Positions 25,337 to 34,582 of a DNA stretch of 64,000 nt are shown here, piece by piece. Within the stretch, counting starts at the first letter, position 1; the number at the start of each line of letters is the position of its first letter. The translations under genes were made by a program, and so were the position numbers. The notes beneath the pieces were generated by a model. It was not told the DNA's origin, did not search any database, and was given only the letters and a program-made list of their open reading frames with translations. The stretch spans positions 124,001 through 188,000 of the forward strand of contig CAZKRY010000002.1 in NCBI GenBank assembly GCA_964555355.1. Direction: 5' to 3'. Source of the DNA: CAIKBL01 sp964555355 (GTDB lineage: Bacteria; Pseudomonadota; Gammaproteobacteria; Ga0077536).

Positions 25337-27661
25337 TTGGGGCCAGCCAGTTTCACGCGATTTTCTCCAGGTGCATCAAAGGGACTTGGCGTATTTGCGC
25401 TGTTGAGCACAGCGCTGCTGCTTCTCCCTCAGCTCCACTGGCTTGATCCGTCGGCGTCACTCAACTCGCCTTGGTTAGCCGGCTATCCGGCAACGCTCGC
25501 CAATCGGCTCTACGTACTCATCAAGTCCGCCATCCTATGGGTCCCGCTCGGGATGCTGATGACTTGGGCAGCGCTGCCTCCGCCGCGTGGCGGCACGCTA
25601 CTTACCGGCCTTGTTTGCGTATTTCTCGCATTGTTGCTTGCGTTTCCCGGAATCACGGCAGCCAATGGCGCTGCCGTCGAGTTGATGGCACTACCAATTG
25701 GTTTATGGTGCGGGGCCGTCGTCGCAAGCGCCGTCCGAGTTTCGATACCGCTAGAAGTCCCGGTATCGCAAGTTGCAGTCGAAGTGTTTCCTGCGAAATC
25801 CGCGCCTGCCATCAAGGCCGAACAAGCCTGGCGGCGTTCGGCATCTCCGCTCACGCGTACGAGCGGATTGGCGGCACTGGGGCTAGTCTTTGGGTTGCTC
25901 CTGTACGCACCGCCGGCCCCATGGTTGCTAGTCACAGCGCTGGCCCTATATGCAGTCGCCCTCTATTTCTGGCCGCCGCTGTGGTTACTGGTGACGCCAT
26001 TGGCGCTGCCGTTGCTTGATTTGACGTTTTGGAGCGGTCAGTTTTATTGGGACGCCTTTGATTATTTGATGCTGACCACGCTGGGTGCACGCTGGGCCTC
26101 GGGATATCGCCCTGCTCTTGGCCCTGCCACTCCGCGCCGGCCGAAACGCTGGTTGCTAGTCTTGGGCGCGTCGGCGCTGATCAGCGGTGTGATTGGAATT
26201 TGGCCGCTCTCGTCGTTAAGCGTCGATAGCTTTGCCAATTATTGGTCGCACTACAACGCGCTCCGGCTCGCCAAAGGGTTCGTATGGGGTGTATTGCTCT
26301 ATTTGTGGTTGCGGCCGGAACTGTCATTGCCGCGAATTGAAAAGTGGCGTTGGGGCTTAGCCCTTGGTGCCGCCGCCACCGCATTAATCGCGTTGCGCGA
26401 GGCCTGGCTGTTTAGCGATGGCGCAAGCGCCGCCGATTATCGCGCGATCGCAACCTTTTCCAGCATGCATACGGGCGGCGGCCACATCGAAGCGTTCTTT
26501 GTGTTTGCCCTCGCATTCGCCGTCGATCTCTGTTGGCGTAACTCGCGGTGGGTGAGCCGGCTGGTGGGATTAAGTGCAGTCCTGATCATTTTTGCGGCAC
26601 TCAACACCACAGTAGCGCGCGGGGGTCAAGTTGGCGCCGCGTTGGTGGTCATGATTAGTCTTTTTGGTGCATGGCGCGCGCGGCGCGCGTCGGGGCAAAT
26701 TGGTTACGTCATTGCAGCGGGTGGCATAGGACTTGTCATCCTCGTGAGCGGCTTCCTGGCGAGCGATTTCCTACAAGCGCGCTGGGCGCGAAGTGGTGAG
26801 GATGCCGGGATCCGCTGGCGCCATTGGACGCAAAGTGTGGGGTTCGCAACGGCTGATCTCGGCACCTGGTTATTCGGTCTTGGACTCGGGAGCTATCCTC
26901 GGGCTTATCTGTTTGCGGGGAGCGAACCACTCGCGACCTATAGCTTCAACGGCGATGGCGATAAGCGTTTTTTACGGTTGGGCGAGGGCGGCACGCTATA
27001 CATGGCACAGCGACTCCCCTCGAACACTCCAGTCGAGTTGAACTTGAGCCTTGATTTGCGGGCCGACGCTAATGCACGGCTCGCGGTTTCTCTCTGTGAA
27101 AAGCACGTGTTTAACTCCCACCGTTGTAGTTGGCAGGAGGTCCCGGCTAGCTCCGATTGGCAGACCCAGGCGCTGTCGCTCATCAATCCGCAGCAAGAGC
27201 AGGTGGCCTGGTGGGCGCGGCGCCCTCTCCATCTCAGCTTGCTGAACCTAACTTCCGGCAGCGTTATCTCGATAGATAATCTCCGCCTTACCGATTCCAA
27301 GGGACGGTCCTTTCTGCGAAATGGTGACTTTGAACTCGGTGGTGCCGGGTGGTTTTTCAATTCAGGAAACCACCTTGCGTGGCATGCCAAGAACCTGTGG
27401 GTACACATCTTTGTCGAACAAGGCCTCGTCGGCGTGCTGGTTTGGAGCGGCTTATTTCTCGTGGCCGGATGGCGCCTTTGGCGCCGGCTTTGGCGGGGCG
27501 ACGCGTCGGCGTTGGCCTGGCTTGCAGCGCTTGGCGGTACGATGCCGATCGCGTTTATCGATAGTGTGCTCGACGCGCCACGTCTCGCGCTGCTCCTGGT
27601 TCTCACGCTCCTCGTGGGGGCCTCGGGCGTACCACCGTCACAATCCGTGCGCAGGAATTGA
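25337..27661 (+). CDS. Large Wzy/O-antigen ligase-like polymerase with extra periplasmic domain
   Basis: Membrane protein of 774 residues. Residues about 15-130 resemble a VanZ-like unit (LIKSAILWVPLGMLM); residues about 180-490 hold many membrane segments of the Wzy/WaaL type, including NTTVARGGQVGAALVV. After GLGLGSYPRAYLF an insertion of about 150 residues (roughly 525-685) forms a soluble beta-rich, carbohydrate-binding-like domain ending FLRNGDFELGGAGW; the usual periplasmic-loop motif then resumes at NLWVHIFVEQGLVGVLVW. The start is uncertain: 25337 is TTG and no ATG precedes the first membrane segment. It probably polymerises or ligates glycan repeat units. Alternative: a dedicated ligase for the acylated polymer made by the next genes. 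Confidence 0.8.
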   Translation: MGPASFTRFSPGASKGLGVFALLSTALLLLPQLHWLDPSASLNSPWLAGYPATLANRLYVLIKSAILWVPLGMLMTWAALPPPRGGTLLTGLVCVFLALLLAFPGITAANGAAVELMALPIGLWCGAVVASAVRVSIPLEVPVSQVAVEVFPAKSAPAIKAEQAWRRSASPLTRTSGLAALGLVFGLLLYAPPAPWLLVTALALYAVALYFWPPLWLLVTPLALPLLDLTFWSGQFYWDAFDYLMLTTLGARWASGYRPALGPATPRRPKRWLLVLGASALISGVIGIWPLSSLSVDSFANYWSHYNALRLAKGFVWGVLLYLWLRPELSLPRIEKWRWGLALGAAATALIALREAWLFSDGASAADYRAIATFSSMHTGGGHIEAFFVFALAFAVDLCWRNSRWVSRLVGLSAVLIIFAALNTTVARGGQVGAALVVMISLFGAWRARRASGQIGYVIAAGGIGLVILVSGFLASDFLQARWARSGEDAGIRWRHWTQSVGFATADLGTWLFGLGLGSYPRAYLFAGSEPLATYSFNGDGDKRFLRLGEGGTLYMAQRLPSNTPVELNLSLDLRADANARLAVSLCEKHVFNSHRCSWQEVPASSDWQTQALSLINPQQEQVAWWARRPLHLSLLNLTSGSVISIDNLRLTDSKGRSFLRNGDFELGGAGWFFNSGNHLAWHAKNLWVHIFVEQGLVGVLVWSGLFLVAGWRLWRRLWRGDASALAWLAALGGTMPIAFIDSVLDAPRLALLLVLTLLVGASGVPPSQSVRRN

Positions 27662-27804
27662 GACCGCGCGCACGCTTCGCTCATCGGTGACCTTTGCGCC
27701 GGGCGATCGCGGTTCATGTCGAGCGCTACGTTTCTTACACTGTCGGCCGCTAACACGTACCGTTCGCGCCAACGAATTCCAACTCAAGTAGATTATTGCT
27801 CCGC

Positions 27805-29202
27805 ATGTTGCCGTGGGTCGCCCGCGAAATCGTTTATCCGCTCCAAGAGCGCGCATTGCGTCGCCCGACATTCCCGTTGTGGCGTGAGCTGGAAGCCTCT
27901 CAGTGGCTGTCGCGAACGGAGATTGAAGCACTTCAATTGGAAAAGTTGAATTGCTTGCTCGCGAACGCACTCGCGCATAGTCCGTGGCACGCTGGGCGCT
28001 TGCAGTCCGCAGGGTTGGCCTCGGCGGTTGCGGCCGGCGCTGTCACGCTCGAAACTTTCCGCCGATTGCCGACCATGACCAAAGCTGACGCGCGTGCAAA
28101 TATCGAGCGCCTGGTTTGGCGTACCGTGCCCGGTGGGGCTTACAAATACAATACAGGCGGTTCTTCCGGCGAGCCGCTGGTATTTTATTTTGGTCGCGAA
28201 CGACAAGCCGCGGATGCGGCGAGCCGCATGCGCGCGCGCGGCTGGTGGGGCGTCGCGCCCGGCGAGCGGGAAGTGTATTTATGGGGTGCGCCGGTCGAAC
28301 TCAACGGCACCGATAAAATTAAAACGCTGCGCGATCGCTTGATTAATCAACTCGTCCTGAACGCGTTCGCGATGTCACCTTCGCGGATGGACACATACTT
28401 GGATGAGATTGCGGCTTGGCGACCGGTTTCGCTGTATGGATATGCCTCGAGCTTGGCCTTACTCGCCGCGCATGCGGAAGCGAGTGGGAAAAAATTAGCG
28501 CTTCCTGAACTGCGCGTCGTCTGCACCACCGGCGAGCCGCTTTACCCGCATCAACGATCACTCTTGGAACGCGTCTTTGGGACACCGGTGGCGAACGAAT
28601 ACGGCTGTCGGGATGGCGGCTTGATCGGCCATGAATCCCCTGGGGGGTGCATGTTAATGTCGAGCGAAACGCTCCTTATCGAAATTCTCGACCCCGACGG
28701 CGCGCCGGTACCGGTCGGATCGCCAGGAGAAGTCGTGTTAACAGGACTTGCTTCCGCCGCGCAGCCCTTTATTCGCTACCGGACCGGCGATATCGCAACG
28801 CTTGCGACAACCAGCGACCCGGGCGGGCGCGGCTTGCATGTCATCCAGGAAGTCACCGGCCGCAGTACGGATTTTGTGGTGCGCGAGGACGGCACCATCA
28901 TGCACGCGCTCGCTGTTATTTACGTGTTGCGCGCACTGCCGAGCATCGCGCAATTCAAATGTATTCAGCACTCGACGGCGGATTTTGAAGTGCTCGTCGT
29001 GACGAATGCGCAGTGGCAAGCCTCGCACGCGGCACAAATCGATACTGGACTCAAAGCGCGCTTAGGTGAACGTGTTCGGGTGAATCTGCGTTTAGTCGAT
29101 GATATTGCCCCCGAGGCTTCCGGCAAGTTCCGCTATGTCGTCAGTCACGTTCCATTGCCGGGCGGCATCGAGGCCTCAATGGCGCCGTCGGAAATTGAAT
29201 AG
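27805..29202 (+). CDS. CapK/PaaK-like adenylate-forming enzyme
   Basis: Cytoplasmic protein of 465 residues from the ATG at 27805 (a TTG at 27796 is possible). It belongs to the phenylacetate-CoA ligase-like CapK group found in capsule loci. The nucleotide-binding loop YNTGGSSGEPLVFYF lies near residue 112, EYGCRDGG near 265 and PFIRYRTGDI near 320. Such enzymes activate carboxylic acids as adenylates or thioesters; the substrate is unknown. It is followed closely by an SGNH-like protein and an MBOAT acyltransferase, so it likely prepares the acyl group put on the polysaccharide. Confidence 0.85.
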   Translation: MLPWVAREIVYPLQERALRRPTFPLWRELEASQWLSRTEIEALQLEKLNCLLANALAHSPWHAGRLQSAGLASAVAAGAVTLETFRRLPTMTKADARANIERLVWRTVPGGAYKYNTGGSSGEPLVFYFGRERQAADAASRMRARGWWGVAPGEREVYLWGAPVELNGTDKIKTLRDRLINQLVLNAFAMSPSRMDTYLDEIAAWRPVSLYGYASSLALLAAHAEASGKKLALPELRVVCTTGEPLYPHQRSLLERVFGTPVANEYGCRDGGLIGHESPGGCMLMSSETLLIEILDPDGAPVPVGSPGEVVLTGLASAAQPFIRYRTGDIATLATTSDPGGRGLHVIQEVTGRSTDFVVREDGTIMHALAVIYVLRALPSIAQFKCIQHSTADFEVLVVTNAQWQASHAAQIDTGLKARLGERVRVNLRLVDDIAPEASGKFRYVVSHVPLPGGIEASMAPSEIE

Positions 29203-29204
29203 CA

Positions 29205-30218
29205 ATGCCAACTTCACGAACATCTGGTGCAGCTAGCGGTATTCCATTTCTTGGTACGGTGATTGCCGCGCTGCTGCTACTAGGCGTTGAATGTTATTTG
29301 CACGCCGACGATTTTCTGTTTCGCTACCGCGCGGTGTTCGCGGCTGGTCGCGTGATGGATAAACTCAAAGCCATCGAAGCCGCGCCACCAAGACGTTTAG
29401 TCATCGGCAACAGCCGTGTCGACAACGCGGTGATCCCCCGTCTACTTGCCCAACGAACCGGACTCGCAACTTTCAATCTGGGCGTACCTGGGGCCGAAAG
29501 CTGCAATTTGTACGGACTTATCAGCAGGCTCGAACGTCAGCACTTATTCGGGCCTGAGGCGATTTCGGACGTACTGCTGGGCATCGACGAAACATTGCTA
29601 CAGTCAACGACCGGGCTTGGCTTGGAAGTTATGTTTGACGATCGCGCGCGGCTACTCGCCGATGGACGGTACGTCGACTGGGCTAAATCTTGGCTGCGGT
29701 TATGGGGTTATGCCGACAGTCTGAAAACGCTACAGGAACCGGCAAAATTACTGCGCTTTGTGTCAGCCACTTTCGAACCTGTTGAGCCCTGGGGAGGGAG
29801 CGCGCGTGACAATCTCGGTCATCGCGCCGCGGACGAAGTACAGACGCAGGACGCGGCCCAAATCGCGCAACAAGAAGCCGCGAGTCAAGCGCCGCCTGCA
29901 TCGACACAGGTCGCCTGCTTATGGGCGCTGACTGATCGTCTACAAAGGTCTCAGGTCAACGTGCGGGTATTTTTTCCACCGACTTTGCAACGAGTGAATT
30001 CCTTTGAGGACGACGAAAATGACAGCGCGCGCGCCTACCGCGTATTGCGCGCGCAGTTTAGCGATCGCGCGATCGAAGTACTGGCACTACCTATCACAGA
30101 CCTGCGAAAGCGCGAATACTTTGCGAATATCGGCCACCTAAACCGCCAAGGCGCGGAGCGCTTTACCGCAATACTTGGTGAATATCTTCGCAGCACGGCA
30201 TCCGCCGCCGCCAATTGA
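29205..30218 (+). CDS. SGNH-like periplasmic protein of a polysaccharide acylation pair
   Basis: A 337-residue protein with one N-terminal membrane anchor (about 14-33) and a periplasmic domain. It resembles SGNH-fold partners of MBOAT proteins (AlgJ/AlgX or DltD style): VIGNSRVDNAV gives the nucleophile block with Ser70, and NIGHLNRQGAERF near the end gives the His block with His311. The usual DxxH reads NxxH here (Asn308), which may weaken or change catalysis. It starts 3 nt after CapK and is 7 nt from the MBOAT gene, so the three are one unit. Confidence 0.75.
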   Translation: MPTSRTSGAASGIPFLGTVIAALLLLGVECYLHADDFLFRYRAVFAAGRVMDKLKAIEAAPPRRLVIGNSRVDNAVIPRLLAQRTGLATFNLGVPGAESCNLYGLISRLERQHLFGPEAISDVLLGIDETLLQSTTGLGLEVMFDDRARLLADGRYVDWAKSWLRLWGYADSLKTLQEPAKLLRFVSATFEPVEPWGGSARDNLGHRAADEVQTQDAAQIAQQEAASQAPPASTQVACLWALTDRLQRSQVNVRVFFPPTLQRVNSFEDDENDSARAYRVLRAQFSDRAIEVLALPITDLRKREYFANIGHLNRQGAERFTAILGEYLRSTASAAAN

Positions 30219-30224
30219 TCGCCG

Positions 30225-31667
30225 ATGCTCTTCAACACCTTCAATTTCATGATCTTCTTGCTCGCGGTGTTGAGTGCCTACGCGCTGGCACAAAATTACG
30301 CTCAACGCGCGGCAGTGTTATTAGTCTCGAGCTTGCTGTTCTACGCGGTGTGGAAGCCCGCCTATCTTGTATTACTCATCGGCTCACTCTCCATTAATTA
30401 CTTGTTCTATGCGAGCTTGATGCGCAAACGCTCGCGCGGGTTGCTGTCGATCGCAGTGACACTCAATCTCGTGGTCCTCGCCGGCTGTAAATACTTGGCG
30501 TTTCTGGTGACCAACGCCTTCGCGTTATGGGGTTGGCTTAGCGCGGCTCCGCCCACACCGACCCCAGATTGGTTGCATTGGGCATTACCCCTCGGTATCA
30601 GCTTTTATACCTTTCACATGCTGAGCGTCATGATCGACGTTTATCGCGGCGACTGGACTCGCCAAATTAGCTTTCGTTCTTGGTCGCTGTATGTGACGTT
30701 CTTTCCGCACATGGTGGCGGGGCCCATTTTGCGAGCCTCCGAACTCGTTGAACAATTAGAAAACATCGGCCCACTCAAGCTCACCGAGCTTCGCTTCGGC
30801 GCGGTGCTTTTTCTGGGAGGATTGCTCAAGAAGTTGCTCTTGGCGGACCATCTCTCGCCGATTGCAGATATGGCGTTTAACCACTCCGCGCAGCTCGATT
30901 TCGCCGCGGCATGGCTTGGCGTCACGGCATTTTCGTTGCAAATCTACTTCGATTTCTCCGGCTATAGCGAAATGGCCATCGGGCTTGCATGGATGTTCGG
31001 GGTCAGCTTGCCGCGAAACTTTCTCTACCCGTACATCAGCCGCAATCCACGTGAATTTTGGCAGCGATGGCATATAACGTTGTCGCGTTGGTTACGCGAT
31101 TACCTCTATGTGTCCCTGGGGGGCTCGCGGGTTAGTTATGCCCGCAATCTCGTTAATCTAATGGCCACGATGGTTATCGGCGGTTTGTGGCATGGCGCCG
31201 CTTGGACTTTTGTGGTGTGGGGTTTTATTCACGGTGGGTATCTTGTAATCCATCGCTTCATGTTGCGCTTGTATGAAGCGTTGAACGTGGCACGTTGGCC
31301 AACGCTCGCTGCATCGCTGTCTTTTCTCGGCTGGCCCTGCACAATGCTCGTGGTGGCTTATAGCTGGGTATTTTTTCGCGCCACCAGCTTCCCTACTGCG
31401 TGGCAGGTTTGCCTTGCTATGTCTGGATTTGCAACACCAAATGGGGATGTAATCGCTTTCCGCTCAATCCAAATTGCGATTGTGATGACAGGTATGATCG
31501 TCGCGTTGGTGGAACCTTGGGTGATCCCGGCGCTTGCGAGACGTGATCTCGTGACGATTTGGTGGTCACGTCCTGCTTGGCTGCGGGGCGTAGCTTATGC
31601 GAGCCTCGTATTGCTGCTGACGGTTTTTGGTGGAGCGGCGCAGAAATTTATCTATTTCGATTTTTAA
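30225..31667 (+). CDS. MBOAT family O-acyltransferase (AlgI-like)
   Basis: Inner-membrane acyltransferase of 480 residues with about 10-12 membrane segments. Family blocks are clear: LPLGISFYTFHMLSVMIDVYRG, FFPHMVAGPI, YFDFSGYSEMAIGLA, FWQRWHITLSRWLRDYLY and the catalytic His323 in GLWHGAAWTFVVWG, with a second His336 in FIHGG. In AlgI and relatives the protein carries an acyl group across the membrane for O-acylation of polysaccharide. With the SGNH-like protein just upstream it forms a standard acylation pair, and CapK may supply the activated acid. Confidence 0.92.
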   Translation: MLFNTFNFMIFLLAVLSAYALAQNYAQRAAVLLVSSLLFYAVWKPAYLVLLIGSLSINYLFYASLMRKRSRGLLSIAVTLNLVVLAGCKYLAFLVTNAFALWGWLSAAPPTPTPDWLHWALPLGISFYTFHMLSVMIDVYRGDWTRQISFRSWSLYVTFFPHMVAGPILRASELVEQLENIGPLKLTELRFGAVLFLGGLLKKLLLADHLSPIADMAFNHSAQLDFAAAWLGVTAFSLQIYFDFSGYSEMAIGLAWMFGVSLPRNFLYPYISRNPREFWQRWHITLSRWLRDYLYVSLGGSRVSYARNLVNLMATMVIGGLWHGAAWTFVVWGFIHGGYLVIHRFMLRLYEALNVARWPTLAASLSFLGWPCTMLVVAYSWVFFRATSFPTAWQVCLAMSGFATPNGDVIAFRSIQIAIVMTGMIVALVEPWVIPALARRDLVTIWWSRPAWLRGVAYASLVLLLTVFGGAAQKFIYFDF

Positions 31668-31695
31668 TAACGGCGACACGCTGAGTAGCAAGAAT

Positions 31696-33528
31696 ATGTG
31701 GCGAGAGTACTGCGGATTTTTCGCACCCGATCCTGAATCGCTCAAATCCTGGCGGGTAGAATTGCAAGCGCAGGGATTCGATGTGATGGAAGCGCCCGGA
31801 ACTTCCGCGTGCCTGCAATTCATGTTATCGGGGCATGGTAGCCAGCAGTTTGTCAATGATGAGCACACACTTGCGACGATGGTGGGTGCCCCGTATCGGC
31901 TCAATGCAGAATCGTCTGTCAGCGAGCCGCTGACACTTGCCGCCATCGTGTCCATGGTGCGTAAGTCCGGGCCGCGGGCGTTAGCGGAGATAGGTGGGCC
32001 GTTTGCGCTCGCCATTGCGACGCCCGCGACGCGTGAATTGCTACTGGCAATCGATCGCTTCGCGGTGCATAACCTGTATTACGTTGCCGAGCGCGATTCT
32101 TGGGCATTCGCCACACGCGCACCGACCTTGAGCGCGCATCCATCCGTTGCCCGGCGGTTTCACGCACAGGCTATCTACGATTATCTCTACTTTCACTGCC
32201 TACCCGCCCCGGACGCGGGCTTCATTAACATGGAACGAGTGTTGCCAGGTCACTTTGTCCAGTTTACCGGCGGCAAGCGTTCGACTCATGCGTACTGGGC
32301 TCCGCAATACCATGAAAACGCTGAAAACTCCTTTGGCGCACAAGTCCGCGCGCTCCCCTCGATCATTGAAACCGCGGTGTCGCGTCGCCAAAGCGAGACC
32401 GAAACGGCATGCTTTTTAAGTGGCGGGTTGGATAGCTCGACAGTAACGGGACTTTGCGCCAAACGCGCGCCTGGCAAGGTGACGGCATTTACCATCGGCT
32501 TCGACGCCAGTGGTTACGATGAAATGGAATTCGCGCGCTCTGTCGCCGAGCATTTCAAAGTCAAACACGCACACTATTACGTCACGCCACAAGATATCAT
32601 CGACTCATTACCCGCGATCATCGGCGCGCTCGATGCGCCGCTAGGCAACGCCTCTACCGTACCCACATATTTTTGTGCACGCTTGGCCGCGCAACATGGA
32701 TTTCAAAGCATCATGGCGGGCGATGGCGGGGACGAACTCTTTGGAGGTAATTCGCGCTACGCCACGCAAATTCTGTTCGACTACTATCGCCGGATGCCCG
32801 CGCTAATTCGCCGCGGCTTAGCCGAACCGGCGGCAAATGGGTTGCCAACCTGGGCGCGCCGAGGGCTGATTGGCAAAGCAGCCAGCTATATTCGCCAGGC
32901 CGCAGTGCCGTTACCGGACCGCTTGATGACATACAATTTGCTAAACCACATTCCCCCGCAAGACTTCCTGACGCCTGAATTCGCACATTCGCTGGACCTT
33001 GCGCATCCGCTTGCCCGTCTTCGGGAGATGTACGTCGCCCAACCCGATATCAGCATGATCAATCAGCTGTTGCGGCTCGATTGGCGCTTGACGCTCGCGG
33101 ACAACGATTTACCCAAAGTCTCGCGGATGTCCGCGTTGGCAGGGCTTGAGGTCCACTATCCAATGTTGGACGAGGGAGTGTTTGAATTTGCGGCGCATCT
33201 GCCTGCATCGGCTAAAGTCACCGCACGCGAGCTAAGGCCACTCTTCCGTACGGCTTTCGCTCACTTCCTCCCGCAATCGACGTTAACCAAAAGCAAACAA
33301 GGCTTCGGCATGCCATTTGGGGTCTGGTTGAACGAAAACGCCAGTCTCAAAGAGTTCGCGAGCGAACACCTGCGGACACTGGAAAAGGCCGGTCTAATCC
33401 AGTCTAGCTTCCGCCATAAGTTCCTAAGTGGAACCTTACAAATGCATCCCGCGTACTTTGGCATGTTGATTTGGATATTGATGGCGTTGGGGTTGTGGCT
33501 CACGACACATCGGGCGGAAGTGGGTTAA
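31696..33528 (+). CDS. Asparagine synthase-like amidotransferase with displaced N-terminal Cys
   Basis: Product of 610 residues from the ATG at 31696; a longer frame from 31627 overlaps the MBOAT gene. Residues about 215-600 form the ATP-pyrophosphatase synthetase domain, with the PP-loop FLSGGLDSSTVTGL and DGGDELFGG. The N-terminal glutaminase-like half reads MWREYCGFFAPD; a working class II glutaminase needs Cys directly after the initiator Met, and here the Cys is residue 6. Glutamine use is therefore doubtful, and free ammonia or another role is possible. Such proteins in polysaccharide loci probably amidate sugar carboxyl groups. The genuine MCG-type paralogue is at 61552-63444. Confidence 0.82.
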   Translation: MWREYCGFFAPDPESLKSWRVELQAQGFDVMEAPGTSACLQFMLSGHGSQQFVNDEHTLATMVGAPYRLNAESSVSEPLTLAAIVSMVRKSGPRALAEIGGPFALAIATPATRELLLAIDRFAVHNLYYVAERDSWAFATRAPTLSAHPSVARRFHAQAIYDYLYFHCLPAPDAGFINMERVLPGHFVQFTGGKRSTHAYWAPQYHENAENSFGAQVRALPSIIETAVSRRQSETETACFLSGGLDSSTVTGLCAKRAPGKVTAFTIGFDASGYDEMEFARSVAEHFKVKHAHYYVTPQDIIDSLPAIIGALDAPLGNASTVPTYFCARLAAQHGFQSIMAGDGGDELFGGNSRYATQILFDYYRRMPALIRRGLAEPAANGLPTWARRGLIGKAASYIRQAAVPLPDRLMTYNLLNHIPPQDFLTPEFAHSLDLAHPLARLREMYVAQPDISMINQLLRLDWRLTLADNDLPKVSRMSALAGLEVHYPMLDEGVFEFAAHLPASAKVTARELRPLFRTAFAHFLPQSTLTKSKQGFGMPFGVWLNENASLKEFASEHLRTLEKAGLIQSSFRHKFLSGTLQMHPAYFGMLIWILMALGLWLTTHRAEVG

Positions 33529-33698
33529 ACCCGCGGCGAGGCCCGCACTATTCAAGATTTTCGGCGATTGACCGCTGTTAGCACTAGTTTACGAGGCCGT
33601 CGCTAAGGTTGCGGAGGCAGTCGCAGTTCGAATACACCGCGCGCCACACTATTCTAGTACGCGGTAGACTACACGACGTTTCATAAGATTGTTGCACA

Positions 33699-34565
33699 AT
33701 GCATCCTCGACTCGCCGCCCAAACAAATCTTCAAGAGTTGACTCCGTCCTCCACTCACCTAAGTACTTTGACCACAACACGCATGAATAAAAGACTTAGA
33801 GAACTTTGGGACCACCGTGAACTCATAGCGAACTTCACGGCGAGGGAAGTTTTAAGCAAGTATAAGCAAGCCACGCTTGGCGTCGCTTGGGCGGTCATTC
33901 AGCCCTTTATGCAGCTCTTGATAATGACGCTGGTTTTTTCTTATTTCGCCCGTGTTCCGAGTGAAGGTTACCCTTACCCGTTGTACTTATTCTGCGCCCT
34001 GCTTCCATGGCTATTTTTCTCGGGGGCGCTTACGCGTGGTGTCAACTGCCTGGTCAATCAACGTAGCTTAATCACCAAAATTTATTTTCCGCGTGAATGC
34101 ATCGTACTTGCCGGTTTGTTCGCCGCAATAATTGATTTGGCCTTTGCCTCATTGGTGTACTGCGCATTAATGGTTTATTACGGTCACTATCCGACACTCA
34201 CTTGGTTTTTCGCGCTTCCCATCTTCGTTATTCAAGCGACGTTCGTACTGGGACTTATGCTTTTTCTCGCACCGTTAAACGCGATTTTTCGCGACGTCGG
34301 ACAGATGGTCCCTTTCATTTTGCAGCTTTGGATGTATTTAACGCCGATTATGTATCCAACAAGCCTGATTCCCGAACGTTTTCATTACTTGTTCGTCCTT
34401 AACCCCATGATCGGTATCGTGGAAGCGTATCGCGATGTAATGCTCCGACATGTGCCTCCAGATTTCGGCTCACTCGGCGCGTCGGCAGTAATCGCTGCAC
34501 TAACCTTGCTTTTCGGATATTTGTTTTTTAAACGTATCGAACTCCGCATCGCGGATGTGGCGTAA
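33699..34565 (+). CDS. wzm: ABC-2 polysaccharide exporter, permease
   Basis: Membrane subunit (288 residues, about six membrane segments) of an ABC transporter that exports finished polysaccharide or O-antigen across the inner membrane. ELWDHRELIANFTAREVLSKYKQATLGVAWAVIQP (seen at residues 35-69, split here only for description) is the characteristic Wzm N-terminus, and FLAPLNAIFRDVGQMVPF and LTPIMYPTSLIPE are family blocks. The start could be 33699 or the ATG at 33783, which gives the more usual length; neither has a clear ribosome binding site. Its ATPase partner follows after 17 nt. Base composition looks more AT-rich than in the C1 genes. Confidence 0.9.
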   Translation: MHPRLAAQTNLQELTPSSTHLSTLTTTRMNKRLRELWDHRELIANFTAREVLSKYKQATLGVAWAVIQPFMQLLIMTLVFSYFARVPSEGYPYPLYLFCALLPWLFFSGALTRGVNCLVNQRSLITKIYFPRECIVLAGLFAAIIDLAFASLVYCALMVYYGHYPTLTWFFALPIFVIQATFVLGLMLFLAPLNAIFRDVGQMVPFILQLWMYLTPIMYPTSLIPERFHYLFVLNPMIGIVEAYRDVMLRHVPPDFGSLGASAVIAALTLLFGYLFFKRIELRIADVA

Positions 34566-34582
34566 TCGCGAGGCAACCGGCC

